Of a stretch of 64,000 bases of DNA, positions 58,074 to 64,000 are shown one piece after another. The stretch is taken from positions 62,001-126,000 of IMG/VR virus record IMGVR_UViG_3300027741_000024, one strand, 5' to 3'. The translations under genes were made by a program, and so were the position numbers. The notes under the pieces were generated by a model. That model made no database searches, was not told where the DNA came from, and worked only from the letters and a program-made list of their open reading frames with translations. The stretch's first letter is position 1. Each line of letters begins with the position of its first letter. The DNA is from a virus.

Positions 58074-58109
58074 AAGAACATAGAAGATTAGATAGAAAGT
58101 GAGTTTGAT

Positions 58110-58379
58110 ATGAGAATAAAAACAGATTTTGATTTGACCGAATTGTGCGGTTGGATCGGTATGGTGTTGATACATGCAGCAACCTTACCAACAAGTATTG
58201 GTGTGATTCTAGGTTATAATGATAGACTTCCACCTGTTAGTATGGTGTTGATGGTCTGGGCAGGTTTGTTTCTGTTTTTGATTCGTGCATTAGGTAGGAA
58301 TGACAGACTGTATATTATAAGTAATGCAGTTGGATTTTTCTTCAATAGTGTATTGTTAGCATTGATAGTTTTTAGATAG
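58110..58379 (+). CDS. Three-TM membrane protein (89 aa)
   Basis: Hydrophobic spans around 13-35, 43-60 and 67-87. First gene after P7. Early-region membrane proteins in T4 often affect the host envelope or superinfection; no specific match. Confidence 0.65.
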   Translation: MRIKTDFDLTELCGWIGMVLIHAATLPTSIGVILGYNDRLPPVSMVLMVWAGLFLFLIRALGRNDRLYIISNAVGFFFNSVLLALIVFR

Positions 58380-58387
58380 GAGATTAT

Positions 58388-58657
58388 ATGAGTAAAGAAA
58401 TGTTTGGTATGTCCGAGAGTGACATCCGTGAGCAGTATATGGAAAGCATTACCGCAAGATTTAGTGGGTTAGAGATGGTGGTTGCAGGTATCCTGAGTGA
58501 TTGTCAGGAAATGATATCAATGAAGAATCCTACAATCCCTGCTCCTAACACCGATGAGTTTATTCGCAAGCAGTTAAATGTAGCTAAGTTTATCTTGTTT
58601 GAGATGATGGATGCTAAGCGTGCTAATGAGTCGAAGTACATTGGGGAGGCAGCGTAA
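58388..58657 (+). CDS. Unknown early protein (89 aa)
   Basis: AGGAG site. Helical protein, MFGMSESDIREQYMESI with a long helix FIRKQLNVAKFILFEMMDAK. Overlaps the next gene by 1 base. Function unknown. Confidence 0.65.
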   Translation: MSKEMFGMSESDIREQYMESITARFSGLEMVVAGILSDCQEMISMKNPTIPAPNTDEFIRKQLNVAKFILFEMMDAKRANESKYIGEAA

Positions 58658-58848
58658 TGAGTTTGAGAAAATGGGATGAGATGTCCCTTTTGGAGCAGTA
58701 TGCCTGCATCTATTCAGACAGGTTCAAAGATGCCTATGGTTTTCGTCCACGTGGCAATGAAACACAGGATTGGAATGAGATACAGTACCTTGCCGAGTTT
58801 GCAAGATTGAATGAAATAGTTGCCAGACAGATTGCAGAGGAGTATTAA
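58657..58848 (+). CDS. Unknown early protein (63 aa)
   Basis: Starts on the last base of the previous gene (TAATG). Contains YSDRFKDAYGFRPRGNET, a pattern common in small phage early proteins. Function unknown. Confidence 0.65.
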   Translation: MSLRKWDEMSLLEQYACIYSDRFKDAYGFRPRGNETQDWNEIQYLAEFARLNEIVARQIAEEY

Positions 58849-59102
58849 TGTCAAGATTGAAACTTTTTGTTGTTGCTGGTAACTATAAAGAGTTCCAAGA
58901 CTTTGTTATCAAAAAGAGAATGAAAGGTTTTAGTTATGATTTTATATACATTTCTGGTGCCGAGATGCTACGTGGATTGAGTACCATACGGGGGTTCTAT
59001 ATCGGTACGTACAGGAACCGTCCAGACTGGCCAGAGATACGGGATGCTATAGCCATTATCAAAGTGAAAGAAAACCACGTGGAAGAGTCTCTGGATGATT
59101 AA
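58848..59102 (+). CDS. Unknown early protein (84 aa)
   Basis: TAATG coupling. KLFVVAGNYKEFQDFVIKKR then YIGTYRNRPDWPEIRDAI: a small alpha/beta protein, likely Rossmann-like. Function unknown. Confidence 0.6.
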   Translation: MSRLKLFVVAGNYKEFQDFVIKKRMKGFSYDFIYISGAEMLRGLSTIRGFYIGTYRNRPDWPEIRDAIAIIKVKENHVEESLDD

Positions 59103-59116
59103 TAATTTGACAATGG

Positions 59117-59145
59117 TTGACAAACCGAACGGGTTAGATTACAAT
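59117..59145 (+). promoter_or_regulatory. sigma70 promoter P8 (TTGACA-N17-TACAAT)
   Basis: -35 59117-59122, -10 59140-59145, 33 bases before the ATG at 59179. Confidence 0.78.
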
Positions 59146-59178
59146 CCTTATTGTGATGATTTTATTGGAGATGTTGAA

Positions 59179-59364
59179 ATGATAACTGTTAGCGAAGATG
59201 AAATTAATGCATTGGCTGCCGATTTGGCGGCCATGAGTATTGAAGATGAAATTGATGATGAATATGAAGCTTTGATGGATGCATTATATGCCGAGCATGA
59301 GGCAAGAATGCACGCCGCCAATAGTTATGATAATGATGCAATCGCCTACGGAGAGATGATATGA
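59179..59364 (+). CDS. Small acidic protein (61 aa; longer start at 59095 possible)
   Basis: Start chosen at 59179, with GGAG 8 bases upstream and P8 in front; an in-frame ATG at 59095 overlaps the previous gene but would put P8 inside the coding part. Very acidic with Ala (EDEINALAADLAAMSIEDEI): possible DNA-mimic-like composition, a guess. Confidence 0.6.
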   Translation: MITVSEDEINALAADLAAMSIEDEIDDEYEALMDALYAEHEARMHAANSYDNDAIAYGEMI

Positions 59365-59681
59365 ATGTAAGCAATGAATTGGCTACGGCCTTGATCGGTT
59401 TGAAAGATGTAATCGTGGCAGACTATGCCAAGTTCCTTAGTGATTTAAATTGCTTGGAAAAAGATAAGTTCGGAATTGAGTTTGAGGCAGGTAGCAAGTA
59501 TGTAAAGGTTGTCAGTATTTCTGCTGGTGGTAGCCGCTCGGTACACTGCTTTGTTGAGAAAGCAAACGGTAATATATTGAGAGCCGCAAGTTGGAAATCA
59601 CCAGCACGTAATTTTATACGTGGTAATGTGTTTGACCAATCATCCTACATTAACCGTGTTCGTTGGACTGGTGTATCATGA
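59361..59681 (+). CDS. Unknown early protein (106 aa)
   Basis: ATGA overlap. Beta-rich centre: KYVKVVSISAGGSRSVHCFV then ILRAASWKSPARNFIRGNVF, a common small phage domain of unknown function. Confidence 0.65.
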   Translation: MNVSNELATALIGLKDVIVADYAKFLSDLNCLEKDKFGIEFEAGSKYVKVVSISAGGSRSVHCFVEKANGNILRAASWKSPARNFIRGNVFDQSSYINRVRWTGVS

Positions 59682-59896
59682 AGTTGTGTAAAGATTGTGC
59701 CTTTTTTAGTGCAGAAAATGAGGAGTGTAATAACTCCTTATCCATACAAAGTCATGACCTTTTATATGGCAATCATTCGAAAAAGAGTGCTAAAGCCATG
59801 CGTGAAGATATTGACCGATGTGGTTTCAGTGGTAAACTATTTGCAGAAAAAATTATATTGAAAAACCAATCCAATTTTGTTGAAGGATTAGTATGA
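59678..59896 (+). CDS. Cys-rich small protein (72 aa)
   Basis: Start at ATG 59678 (ATGA overlap). CKDC and ECNN plus a later RCGF give a probable zinc site. Function unknown. Confidence 0.6.
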   Translation: MKLCKDCAFFSAENEECNNSLSIQSHDLLYGNHSKKSAKAMREDIDRCGFSGKLFAEKIILKNQSNFVEGLV

Positions 59897-60030
59897 AAAT
59901 CGTATTAACAATAATGCTCCTATCATTGGCAGCATGTAATACCGCATCTGGTGTATTGTCAGGTGCAGGTAAAGACCTACAAGCCGCAGGTTCATGGATG
60001 AGTCCAAAAGAATCGGTGCCCTTGAAATAA
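59893..60030 (+). CDS. Entericidin-like lipoprotein (45 aa)
   Basis: ATGA overlap. Signal with lipobox LSLAAC (Cys about 15); mature start CNTASGVLSGAGKDLQAAG closely follows the entericidin A/B pattern (CNT...G.G.D...AG). Entericidins are small bacterial lipoproteins, B being bacteriolytic in starvation. A phage copy could perturb the envelope or mimic the host antidote. Confidence 0.7.
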   Translation: MKIVLTIMLLSLAACNTASGVLSGAGKDLQAAGSWMSPKESVPLK

Positions 60031-60040
60031 ATAAGGCACT

Positions 60041-60244
60041 ATGACCGATGATGCTGACGACCTCAAGAAAAAACTAGAAAAACACAAACCCAAGAAAAAA
60101 CTGGATATTGCAGCCGGTTTACTTGAAGGTGCCAAATCCTATGAGGGTAAGTTGGAAGCGGTCAAAATTATTGCAGAGCGTGAAAAAGATCGTACCTTGT
60201 TATTGATTAAAGGATTGATCAATAGTGAAGAAAAGAAAAAATGA
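60041..60244 (+). CDS. Small Lys-rich helical protein (67 aa)
   Basis: Charged helical protein with KLEKHKPKKKLDIAAGLLEG. Overlaps the next gene by ATGA. Unknown. Confidence 0.55.
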   Translation: MTDDADDLKKKLEKHKPKKKLDIAAGLLEGAKSYEGKLEAVKIIAEREKDRTLLLIKGLINSEEKKK

Positions 60245-60489
60245 AAGACCTGCTAAACCTATTGCCTAAGTTATTAGAGATGATGCCAGGGGTTGTGAAA
60301 TTCCTGAAGTATATTCCTATTTTGATGGTATTGGCAGGCATAGGTTACGGTGTATTCTATTGGTCACAAAATTACAAAGATCCATTTAAATGCGTTAATA
60401 ATGAGATATATCAGCAAGTCCGTGTAGATTCTAATGTGTATCAATTTGTGGGTGGTTATTGTGTTGAGGGTGTTGATGAGCGAAAATAA
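60241..60489 (+). CDS. Single-TM membrane protein (82 aa)
   Basis: Amphipathic N-terminus, a hydrophobic span around 23-42 (YIPILMVLAGIGYGVFYW), then a soluble part with two Cys (FKCVN, GGYCVEG), perhaps a disulfide in the periplasm. Unknown. Confidence 0.6.
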   Translation: MKDLLNLLPKLLEMMPGVVKFLKYIPILMVLAGIGYGVFYWSQNYKDPFKCVNNEIYQQVRVDSNVYQFVGGYCVEGVDERK

Positions 60490-60664
60490 AATAATGATTA
60501 TATTATGGTCTGGATTGATTTGCCTTGTTCCTATACTGGTGTTTGGTCTATATCATGAGCGAACTGAGCATGCCAAACAATGTACCGAGGCCAATGGTAC
60601 ACTTATCTCCACCAAAACCGATTATATTTGCATCAAAACAAAGGCAATAATTCCTCTCAAATGA
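60476..60664 (+). CDS. Single-TM membrane protein with Cys tail (62 aa)
   Basis: Start at ATG 60476 with GAGGG ahead, overlapping the previous gene by 14 bases. Span about 5-25, then a tail with two Cys (KQCTEANG, YICIKT). It looks like a sibling of the preceding gene's layout. Unknown. Confidence 0.6.
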   Translation: MSENKIMIILWSGLICLVPILVFGLYHERTEHAKQCTEANGTLISTKTDYICIKTKAIIPLK

Positions 60665-60852
60665 CATGGTTTTTAGTTGTCATTTTTCAAATAACCCTCA
60701 CCCTTCTAGGTATTGTCATTACTGCAATGTCCTACGAACTACCTTTTGTCATTCCGACAACGTTGCCTCCTAACAACACTCCTTCCATACCTCTTGACAA
60801 TCTGCCCGAAATCAGCGATAATAGACCTATTGATGATGAAGATTGGGAGTAA
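60661..60852 (+). CDS. Single-TM membrane protein with Pro-rich tail (63 aa)
   Basis: ATGA overlap at 60661. Hydrophobic span about 3-23, then TTLPPNNTPSIP and an acidic end. P9 promoter lies within its 3' half. Confidence 0.55.
   Translation: MTWFLVVIFQITLTLLGIVITAMSYELPFVIPTTLPPNNTPSIPLDNLPEISDNRPIDDEDWE
60794..60822 (+). promoter_or_regulatory. sigma70 promoter P9 (TTGACA-N17-GATAAT)
   Basis: -35 60794-60799, -10 60817-60822, 34 bases before the ATG at 60857; inside the preceding gene. Confidence 0.78.
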
Positions 60853-60856
60853 TTAA

Positions 60857-61075
60857 ATGAGAGAAAAAGTCCGAGTTATTGTGAATGGTGTATCGTTCTA
60901 TACAACCAAGGCACAAATCAAGCGTGGCGTTGGTGACAATGCATCCATTAACTATTTTGTCCAGTTGGCACTAGAAGAGTGCATCCGTGACGGTATCAAA
61001 GGTCTAGGTCGTACTTATCGCCAGTATGATGCGAAGATGAAGTTCACACCGCTTAACCTGCAAATTAACCTATAA
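60857..61075 (+). CDS. Unknown early protein (72 aa)
   Basis: Basic small protein with NGVSFYTTKAQIKRGVG and a predicted helix-strand layout. Function unknown. Confidence 0.6.
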   Translation: MREKVRVIVNGVSFYTTKAQIKRGVGDNASINYFVQLALEECIRDGIKGLGRTYRQYDAKMKFTPLNLQINL

Positions 61076-61089
61076 TTCTGGAGTTTATT

Positions 61090-61467
61090 ATGGCATACGT
61101 ATCCCAAGAGTTGAAAGCGAAAATCGCACCGAAGGTCAAGGCGATTCTGAAAAAATACAAAGTCAAAGGTTCACTAGCCGTTAATCACCACTCCACATTG
61201 GTGCTGAATATCAAAGAAGGTGCCTTGGACATGTATCAGGATTTTGCTAAGTCCGAAGATGCCGAGAAATTCGGTATTCAAGTGAACCCATACTGGTACA
61301 AAGAGCACTTTTCTGGCAAGACCAAGGCATTCTTAAGCGAAGTGATTCCTGCTATGAATGACGGCAATTGGGACAAGTCAGATATCCAATCCGACTATTT
61401 CAACGTGGGTTGGTATATCTCCGTGAATATTGGTAAGTGGAACAAACCGTACCAGTTGTCAAAATAA
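61090..61467 (+). CDS. Unknown conserved-type early protein (125 aa)
   Basis: TGGAG site. Starts AYVSQELKAKIAPKVKAILK, then a beta part KGSLAVNHHSTLVLNIKEG and aromatic end NVGWYISVNIGKWNKPYQL. I recall homologues in many phages and plasmids as a protein of unknown function. Confidence 0.75.
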   Translation: MAYVSQELKAKIAPKVKAILKKYKVKGSLAVNHHSTLVLNIKEGALDMYQDFAKSEDAEKFGIQVNPYWYKEHFSGKTKAFLSEVIPAMNDGNWDKSDIQSDYFNVGWYISVNIGKWNKPYQLSK

Positions 61468-61472
61468 CATGG

Positions 61473-61501
61473 TTGACAAAGTACCGACAATCGGTTATAA
61501 T
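61473..61501 (+). promoter_or_regulatory. sigma70 consensus promoter P10 (TTGACA-N17-TATAAT)
   Basis: -35 61473-61478, -10 61496-61501. The spacer contains ACCGA-CAA-TCGGT (61483-61495), a short dyad. Confidence 0.88.
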
Positions 61502-61532
61502 AGAGTCTGAATTGATTAATACGGAGAAGCAA

Positions 61533-61721
61533 ATGATCCAATATATTACTGATGGCCGCAACGGCAAAAATGAACGTGTAGTCCTCTGGCGCACCGGCGA
61601 GTACACCTATGAGTTGGAAATTGCCGGTAAGAACCTGAAATTCTATGAGACCGAGTTTGGTGATGCCATAGGGTACTTTGATGCCGCTGTAGCCAACTAC
61701 CAAGATTTGGAGGCAGTATAA
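61533..61721 (+). CDS. Unknown early protein (62 aa)
   Basis: Start at ATG 61533 with CGGAG; an upstream frame extension would overlap P10. Small beta protein (RVVLWRTGEYTYELEIAGK). Unknown. Confidence 0.65.
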   Translation: MIQYITDGRNGKNERVVLWRTGEYTYELEIAGKNLKFYETEFGDAIGYFDAAVANYQDLEAV

Positions 61722-61722
61722 T

Positions 61723-61893
61723 ATGACCAAAGTATTCATTGTGGTAGAGCGGAAAACATATGATGCCTACCGAGGAAGTGATACTATAATGCGTGTATTT
61801 GCCAATTACAAAGATGCCGTGGCCTATGCTGATGAATTGACCGCACAACAAAATGGATTTGATTATGACGTACTTGAGCGTGAGGTATATTAA
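61723..61893 (+). CDS. Unknown early protein (56 aa)
   Basis: TGGAGG site overlapping the previous gene end. KVFIVVERKTYDAYRGSD with a helix KDAVAYADELTAQQN: small alpha/beta protein. Coupled by TAATG to the next gene. Confidence 0.65.
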   Translation: MTKVFIVVERKTYDAYRGSDTIMRVFANYKDAVAYADELTAQQNGFDYDVLEREVY

Positions 61894-62090
61894 TGGAAAC
61901 CTATAATTTTTGGTATGAAACAAAGGGCGGTTACACCTTTGAAGAAAAACGATTAACCAAGAGGCAGGCAGTGATCCGTTACAATAGACTGGAAAAGAAC
62001 TACAATCCCAATATCAAATCCTTTGGATGGGGTGTAGAACAAAAACCAATAGACCTGAATAAACTGATGGAAGATTATGCCCAAGTTTAA
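61893..62090 (+). CDS. Unknown early protein (65 aa)
   Basis: TAATG coupling. NFWYETKGGYTFEEKRLTKR with KNYNPNIKSFGWG; no motif recognised. Overlaps the next gene by 14 bases. Confidence 0.6.
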   Translation: METYNFWYETKGGYTFEEKRLTKRQAVIRYNRLEKNYNPNIKSFGWGVEQKPIDLNKLMEDYAQV

Positions 62091-62286
62091 CACAAAAACC
62101 TATACAGAATCCATTGAGTTCATAGGTAAGATGGCAACCATACCTAATGCCAATGTGGACTCTGAGATAGCGACCATTGCCTTTATATTCAACCAAGACC
62201 TGTTTAAGGTAGGCAAGGACGTGATACGATTCGCACGAAAATGGCAGAGACTATTGGATAAAGATTACATAGCCAATGAAGGATAA
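62077..62286 (+). CDS. Unknown early protein (69 aa)
   Basis: Helical protein of 69 aa (TESIEFIGKMATIPNANVDS; DLFKVGKDVIRFARKWQRLL). End of a small-gene cluster, followed by a non-coding stretch. Unknown. Confidence 0.6.
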   Translation: MPKFNTKTYTESIEFIGKMATIPNANVDSEIATIAFIFNQDLFKVGKDVIRFARKWQRLLDKDYIANEG

Positions 62287-62515
62287 CCACCAATTTGTGT
62301 AGAATCGTGCAATAATCCCATAGGACGTATACTGCTGAGTCACAAAATATACTCTGCAATCGCACTAGTCTGGATGGTGTGAAAAAGTGGGATAAAGTGT
62401 AAATTAGTGTCACCGCATAATCCCATGTTGTCAACTGAACAACGCCGCACATACCCGCATACCCGCATACCCGCACTGCATCACCGTTGCGTCCTTACAA
62501 CACTCCACAAACTGG
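62287..62515 (+). other. Non-coding stretch with direct repeats
   Basis: No convincing gene in 229 bases. ATAATCCCAT occurs twice (62312-62321, 62417-62426), and the motif TGGGAT (62387-62392) is complementary. Three 8-base units follow (62451-62474). Could be an origin-like, regulatory or recombination site; nothing more can be said. Confidence 0.5.
62451..62474 (+). repeat. Tandem repeat ATACCCGC x3
   Basis: Three perfect 8-base units within a more GC-rich patch than the surroundings. Confidence 0.85.
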
Positions 62516-62544
62516 TTGACAATCTTTGCCTAATCCACTATAAT
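62516..62544 (+). promoter_or_regulatory. sigma70 consensus promoter P11 (TTGACA-N17-TATAAT)
   Basis: -35 62516-62521, -10 62539-62544, 30 bases before the ATG at 62575. Confidence 0.9.
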
Positions 62545-62574
62545 GAAGTCTGATTGATTGAAAGAGGTAAGAAA

Positions 62575-62646
62575 ATGTTAGTTCTAGAGTGTATTGCGTT
62601 TTTAGTAACAGTGGCGATTTTGATAACCCCTGCGACCGGAGAGTAA
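62575..62646 (+). CDS. Tiny transmembrane peptide (23 aa)
   Basis: AAGAGG ribosome site. One hydrophobic helix (VLECIAFLVTVAILITP). It directly follows P11, so it should be well expressed. Function unknown; phage membrane microproteins can block host proteins. Confidence 0.5.
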   Translation: MLVLECIAFLVTVAILITPATGE

Positions 62647-62647
62647 A

Positions 62648-62728
62648 ATGGAAACGATTGAGATTATTTTCGTTATTGCAACTATTTTTGGTGGTGCCTA
62701 CATTGTCTGGGACGCTCTGTATGTTTAA
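62648..62728 (+). CDS. Tiny transmembrane peptide (26 aa)
   Basis: CGGAG ribosome site. One hydrophobic helix (IEIIFVIATIFGGAYIV). One base after the previous stop. The pair may form a two-peptide membrane module; inference only. Confidence 0.5.
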   Translation: METIEIIFVIATIFGGAYIVWDALYV

Positions 62729-62753
62729 TGTTCTTTTTGCAAGTGGTCGGATC

Positions 62754-62891
62754 ATGGAGTTCGGTACCGTTGACATTGCGACAATATACGCTACTGCCTA
62801 TAACGGAACACTATTACCGACTATGGGGCTTGACAATGCCGTGGATAACGACTATAATGCTTGTGTGGTGAATGATATGGAGAAAATATGA
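62754..62891 (+). CDS. Doubtful small ORF containing P12 (45 aa)
   Basis: Weak ribosome site; the frame also extends to ATG 62721. It ends ATGA over the next start, which favours coding, but it contains a consensus promoter. Otherwise the 62729-62887 stretch holds no gene. Confidence 0.3.
   Translation: MEFGTVDIATIYATAYNGTLLPTMGLDNAVDNDYNACVVNDMEKI
62830..62858 (+). promoter_or_regulatory. sigma70 consensus promoter P12 (TTGACA-N17-TATAAT)
   Basis: -35 62830-62835, -10 62853-62858, 29 bases before the ATG at 62888. Confidence 0.88.
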
Positions 62892-63052
62892 TTACCAGAA
62901 AAGAAACACTGAATGAGATAGCCACTCTAAAGGCCAAGTTTAATCCTGGTGTGTACGCTAATTGGGACTTGATTGTAATTGATTCGATTGCCAAGACACT
63001 GAACCTTGCTGCTGCTGATGTGGCTGCTGCTATTAAGGCGTTTAAATTATGA
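62888..63052 (+). CDS. Unknown early protein (54 aa)
   Basis: TGGAG site. Helical with an Ala-rich end (NLAAADVAAAIKAFKL), possibly HTH-like at 34-52. ATGA overlap with the next gene. Confidence 0.6.
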   Translation: MITRKETLNEIATLKAKFNPGVYANWDLIVIDSIAKTLNLAAADVAAAIKAFKL

Positions 63053-63255
63053 ATGATTGGATATTAGAAGGTCAGAGAGTCAGAGCCGAGTACCATGGCT
63101 TATTCCCAGTAGAGGGTACAGTGACAGAATCCAGAGTAACGTATGGTGGCGCAGTGAAGCACACCGTTGTATTACCAGAGCCTGTGATGATCTATGGTGC
63201 ACTCCGTGATACCCTTTTGTTTTATGCTGAGGATGTGGAGGTAGTAAATGGCTAA
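63049..63255 (+). CDS. Unknown early protein (68 aa)
   Basis: Small beta-barrel-like pattern (ILEGQRVRAEYHGLFPVEGT, GGAVKHTVVLPEPV). Overlaps the next start by 8 bases. Unknown. Confidence 0.6.
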   Translation: MNDWILEGQRVRAEYHGLFPVEGTVTESRVTYGGAVKHTVVLPEPVMIYGALRDTLLFYAEDVEVVNG

Positions 63256-63421
63256 AGCCAAGTTTACACAAGAGCAATTGAATGCAGCTGTTGCTGAGTT
63301 CTTTGCTGATGAAAATTTGAGTATTGAATGGGGTTTGCGGCCCGCTGTGGGACTGCATGGAGCAATAACTGTTTACAATAAGGTAGAACAAAATGGCACG
63401 GATGAAAGACCAAGTAATTGA
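63248..63421 (+). CDS. Unknown early protein (57 aa)
   Basis: GGAGG site at about 63237. Helical N-terminus (QEQLNAAVAEFFADENL), no motif. Overlaps the next gene by 29 bases. Confidence 0.55.
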   Translation: MAKAKFTQEQLNAAVAEFFADENLSIEWGLRPAVGLHGAITVYNKVEQNGTDERPSN

Positions 63422-63539
63422 GATATTAGAGCTCTGGATGGAGGGTTACACCTTCGCCAGAATTGCAGGAGCTACAGGCCTTACACCTGAAGTGGTTCAG
63501 TATGTCATTGAGCAATACGGTGAGGACGTGATAGCATAG
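63393..63539 (+). CDS. Small HTH-like DNA-binding protein (48 aa)
   Basis: MEGYTFARIAGATGLTPEVV (about 16-35) has the shape of a helix-turn-helix: helix, GLT turn, recognition helix. A candidate early regulator; target unknown. Confidence 0.5.
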   Translation: MARMKDQVIEILELWMEGYTFARIAGATGLTPEVVQYVIEQYGEDVIA

Positions 63540-63543
63540 TGTA

Positions 63544-63579
63544 GCAATGCTGTGATGGCTGTGGTCAAAACAGCATTGC
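63544..63579 (+). repeat. 10-bp perfect inverted repeat after the HTH-like gene
   Basis: GCAATGCTGT (63544-63553) and ACAGCATTGC (63570-63579), loop 16 bases. No T tract, so an operator or RNA element is more likely than a terminator. Confidence 0.75.
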
Positions 63580-63666
63580 CACTATAAAAAGGAGTCCTCT
63601 AGAAGTATACTGCTTTATCCAAAGAGAACTCTTACGCACGACTTAGCACGTTTCAAAATTTTTTTC

Positions 63667-63696
63667 CTGGCCAAAAACGCTGTCCAGAATTTTTTT
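63667..63696 (+). terminator. Terminator/attenuator-like hairpin upstream of a ribosome site
   Basis: CTGGCCA (63667-63673), loop AAAACGC, TGTCCAG (63681-63687), one mismatch, then AATTTTTTT. It lies directly before CGGAGG and the ATG at 63710; a second T7 run sits at 63659-63665. Confidence 0.5.
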
Positions 63697-63709
63697 CGGA
63701 GGAAATCCA

Positions 63710-63889
63710 ATGATAAAGTTCATTCTAAGTAAAAATGAGATAGCACTGCTCTATGATGCGTTAGAGGCCTATAAGATGCCGGATGATAAGGATAATCACT
63801 GTCAGATGGATTTCAATAGCAAACTTGATATGTTGATGGATTTTACCACATCATTCGAATTGGCACTGTATCCCGAAGAGTACGCATAA
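63710..63889 (+). CDS. Unknown early protein (59 aa)
   Basis: Very strong GGAGG site at 63699-63703. Acidic helical protein (KNEIALLYDALEAYKMPDDK). Leader of 170 bases with hairpins. Unknown. Confidence 0.65.
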   Translation: MIKFILSKNEIALLYDALEAYKMPDDKDNHCQMDFNSKLDMLMDFTTSFELALYPEEYA

Positions 63890-63890
63890 T

Positions 63891-64000
63891 ATGACAACTT
63901 TCACACAACCACTGCACCGTGCTGAGCCATTCTCTGTGGATCAGACTGCACCGGATCCAGAATATACACTGTGCATTTCAAAGCCTCTGACCTACGACCA
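63891..64000 (+). CDS. Partial gene at window end
   Basis: ATG one base after the previous stop; open to the window end (36 codons). No motif in the visible part. Confidence 0.5.
   Translation, partial: MTTFTQPLHRAEPFSVDQTAPDPEYTLCISKPLTYD

Noticed and set aside
1-64000. CRISPR arrays, integrase, attachment sites or IS elements
   Set aside because: No regularly spaced repeats, no recombinase or transposase motifs were seen; the only insert-like units are the two direct-repeat-bounded cassettes.

Overview
The window is a contiguous piece of a large, AT-rich, strictly lytic T4-type (Tevenvirinae-like) myophage genome. Every gene is on the + strand. The evidence is the T4 replication set with recognisable products: gp46, gp45 clamp, gp44 and gp62 clamp loader, RegA, gp43 polymerase, UvsX, gp41 helicase and gp61 primase. 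Nucleotide enzymes (dCMP deaminase, ThyX, NrdA, NrdB) and T4-style late promoter motifs support this. Gene content (Hsp20, CobS/CobT-like pair, DUF5664, DUF6267-like protein, several 2OG-Fe(II) oxygenases) resembles phages of aquatic bacteria (cyanophages, Pelagibacter phages), but no photosynthesis genes are present. Spanins, lipoproteins, a GH19 endolysin, an LpxH-like enzyme, a PBP7-like peptidase and an entericidin-like lipoprotein point to a Gram-negative, probably proteobacterial, host.

Layout. 1-25 kb: replication and early region. It starts with truncated gp46, peptide deformylase and a DruA-like protein, then a CobT-like/CobS-like/DUF262-HNH/HTH block. Three of those four units have a consensus sigma70 promoter with a hairpin built into it. 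The T4-like core 45-44-62-regA...43...uvsX-41 follows. Two foreign-looking genes interrupt this core: a PD-(D/E)XK nuclease between 44 and 62, and a DNA methyltransferase cassette before uvsX. Each sits exactly at an ATGA-type gene junction and is bounded by a direct repeat of the start region (11 and 24 bp). Both are rich in AGA arginine codons. 25-34 kb: a late-promoted nuclease-like gene and a ligase-like (KxDG) gene, then a tight operon for sugar or cyclitol chemistry: glycosyltransferase-like proteins, a methyltransferase, a nucleotidyltransferase, a kinase-like protein, a sugar phosphate cyclase with the EEVS signature, and an SDR. 34-43 kb: large basic, repetitive proteins, two of them with capsid-targeting-like N-termini (probable internal or ejected head proteins), and virion proteins. 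43-46 kb: lysis cassette (i-/o-spanin, GH19 endolysin, membrane proteins). 46-51 kb: primase, ThyX, NrdA, a glutamine-amidotransferase-like protein, NrdB. 51-57.5 kb: envelope and accessory genes (LpxH-like, secreted nuclease, GIY-YIG, PBP7-like peptidase, 2OG oxygenase) and tRNA-Arg(UCU). 58-64 kb: a dense run of tiny early genes with many near-consensus sigma70 promoters, most of unknown function, typical of host-takeover regions.

Regulation as seen in sequence: 12 promoters of the form TTGACA-N17-(T/C/G)A(T/C)AAT or TATACT lie upstream of early genes, and a thirteenth, weaker one lies before the primase gene. T4-like late motifs ((A/C)TAAATA core) precede structural and accessory late genes. 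RegA and four clear intrinsic terminators add further control.

Most notable: (1) the cyclitol-type biosynthetic operon; (2) a possible split restriction-modification pair inserted at two replication-gene junctions with duplicated start signals; (3) promoters fused to terminator-like dyads; (4) a ligase-like protein and a nucleotidyltransferase/kinase fusion that both look packaged into the capsid.
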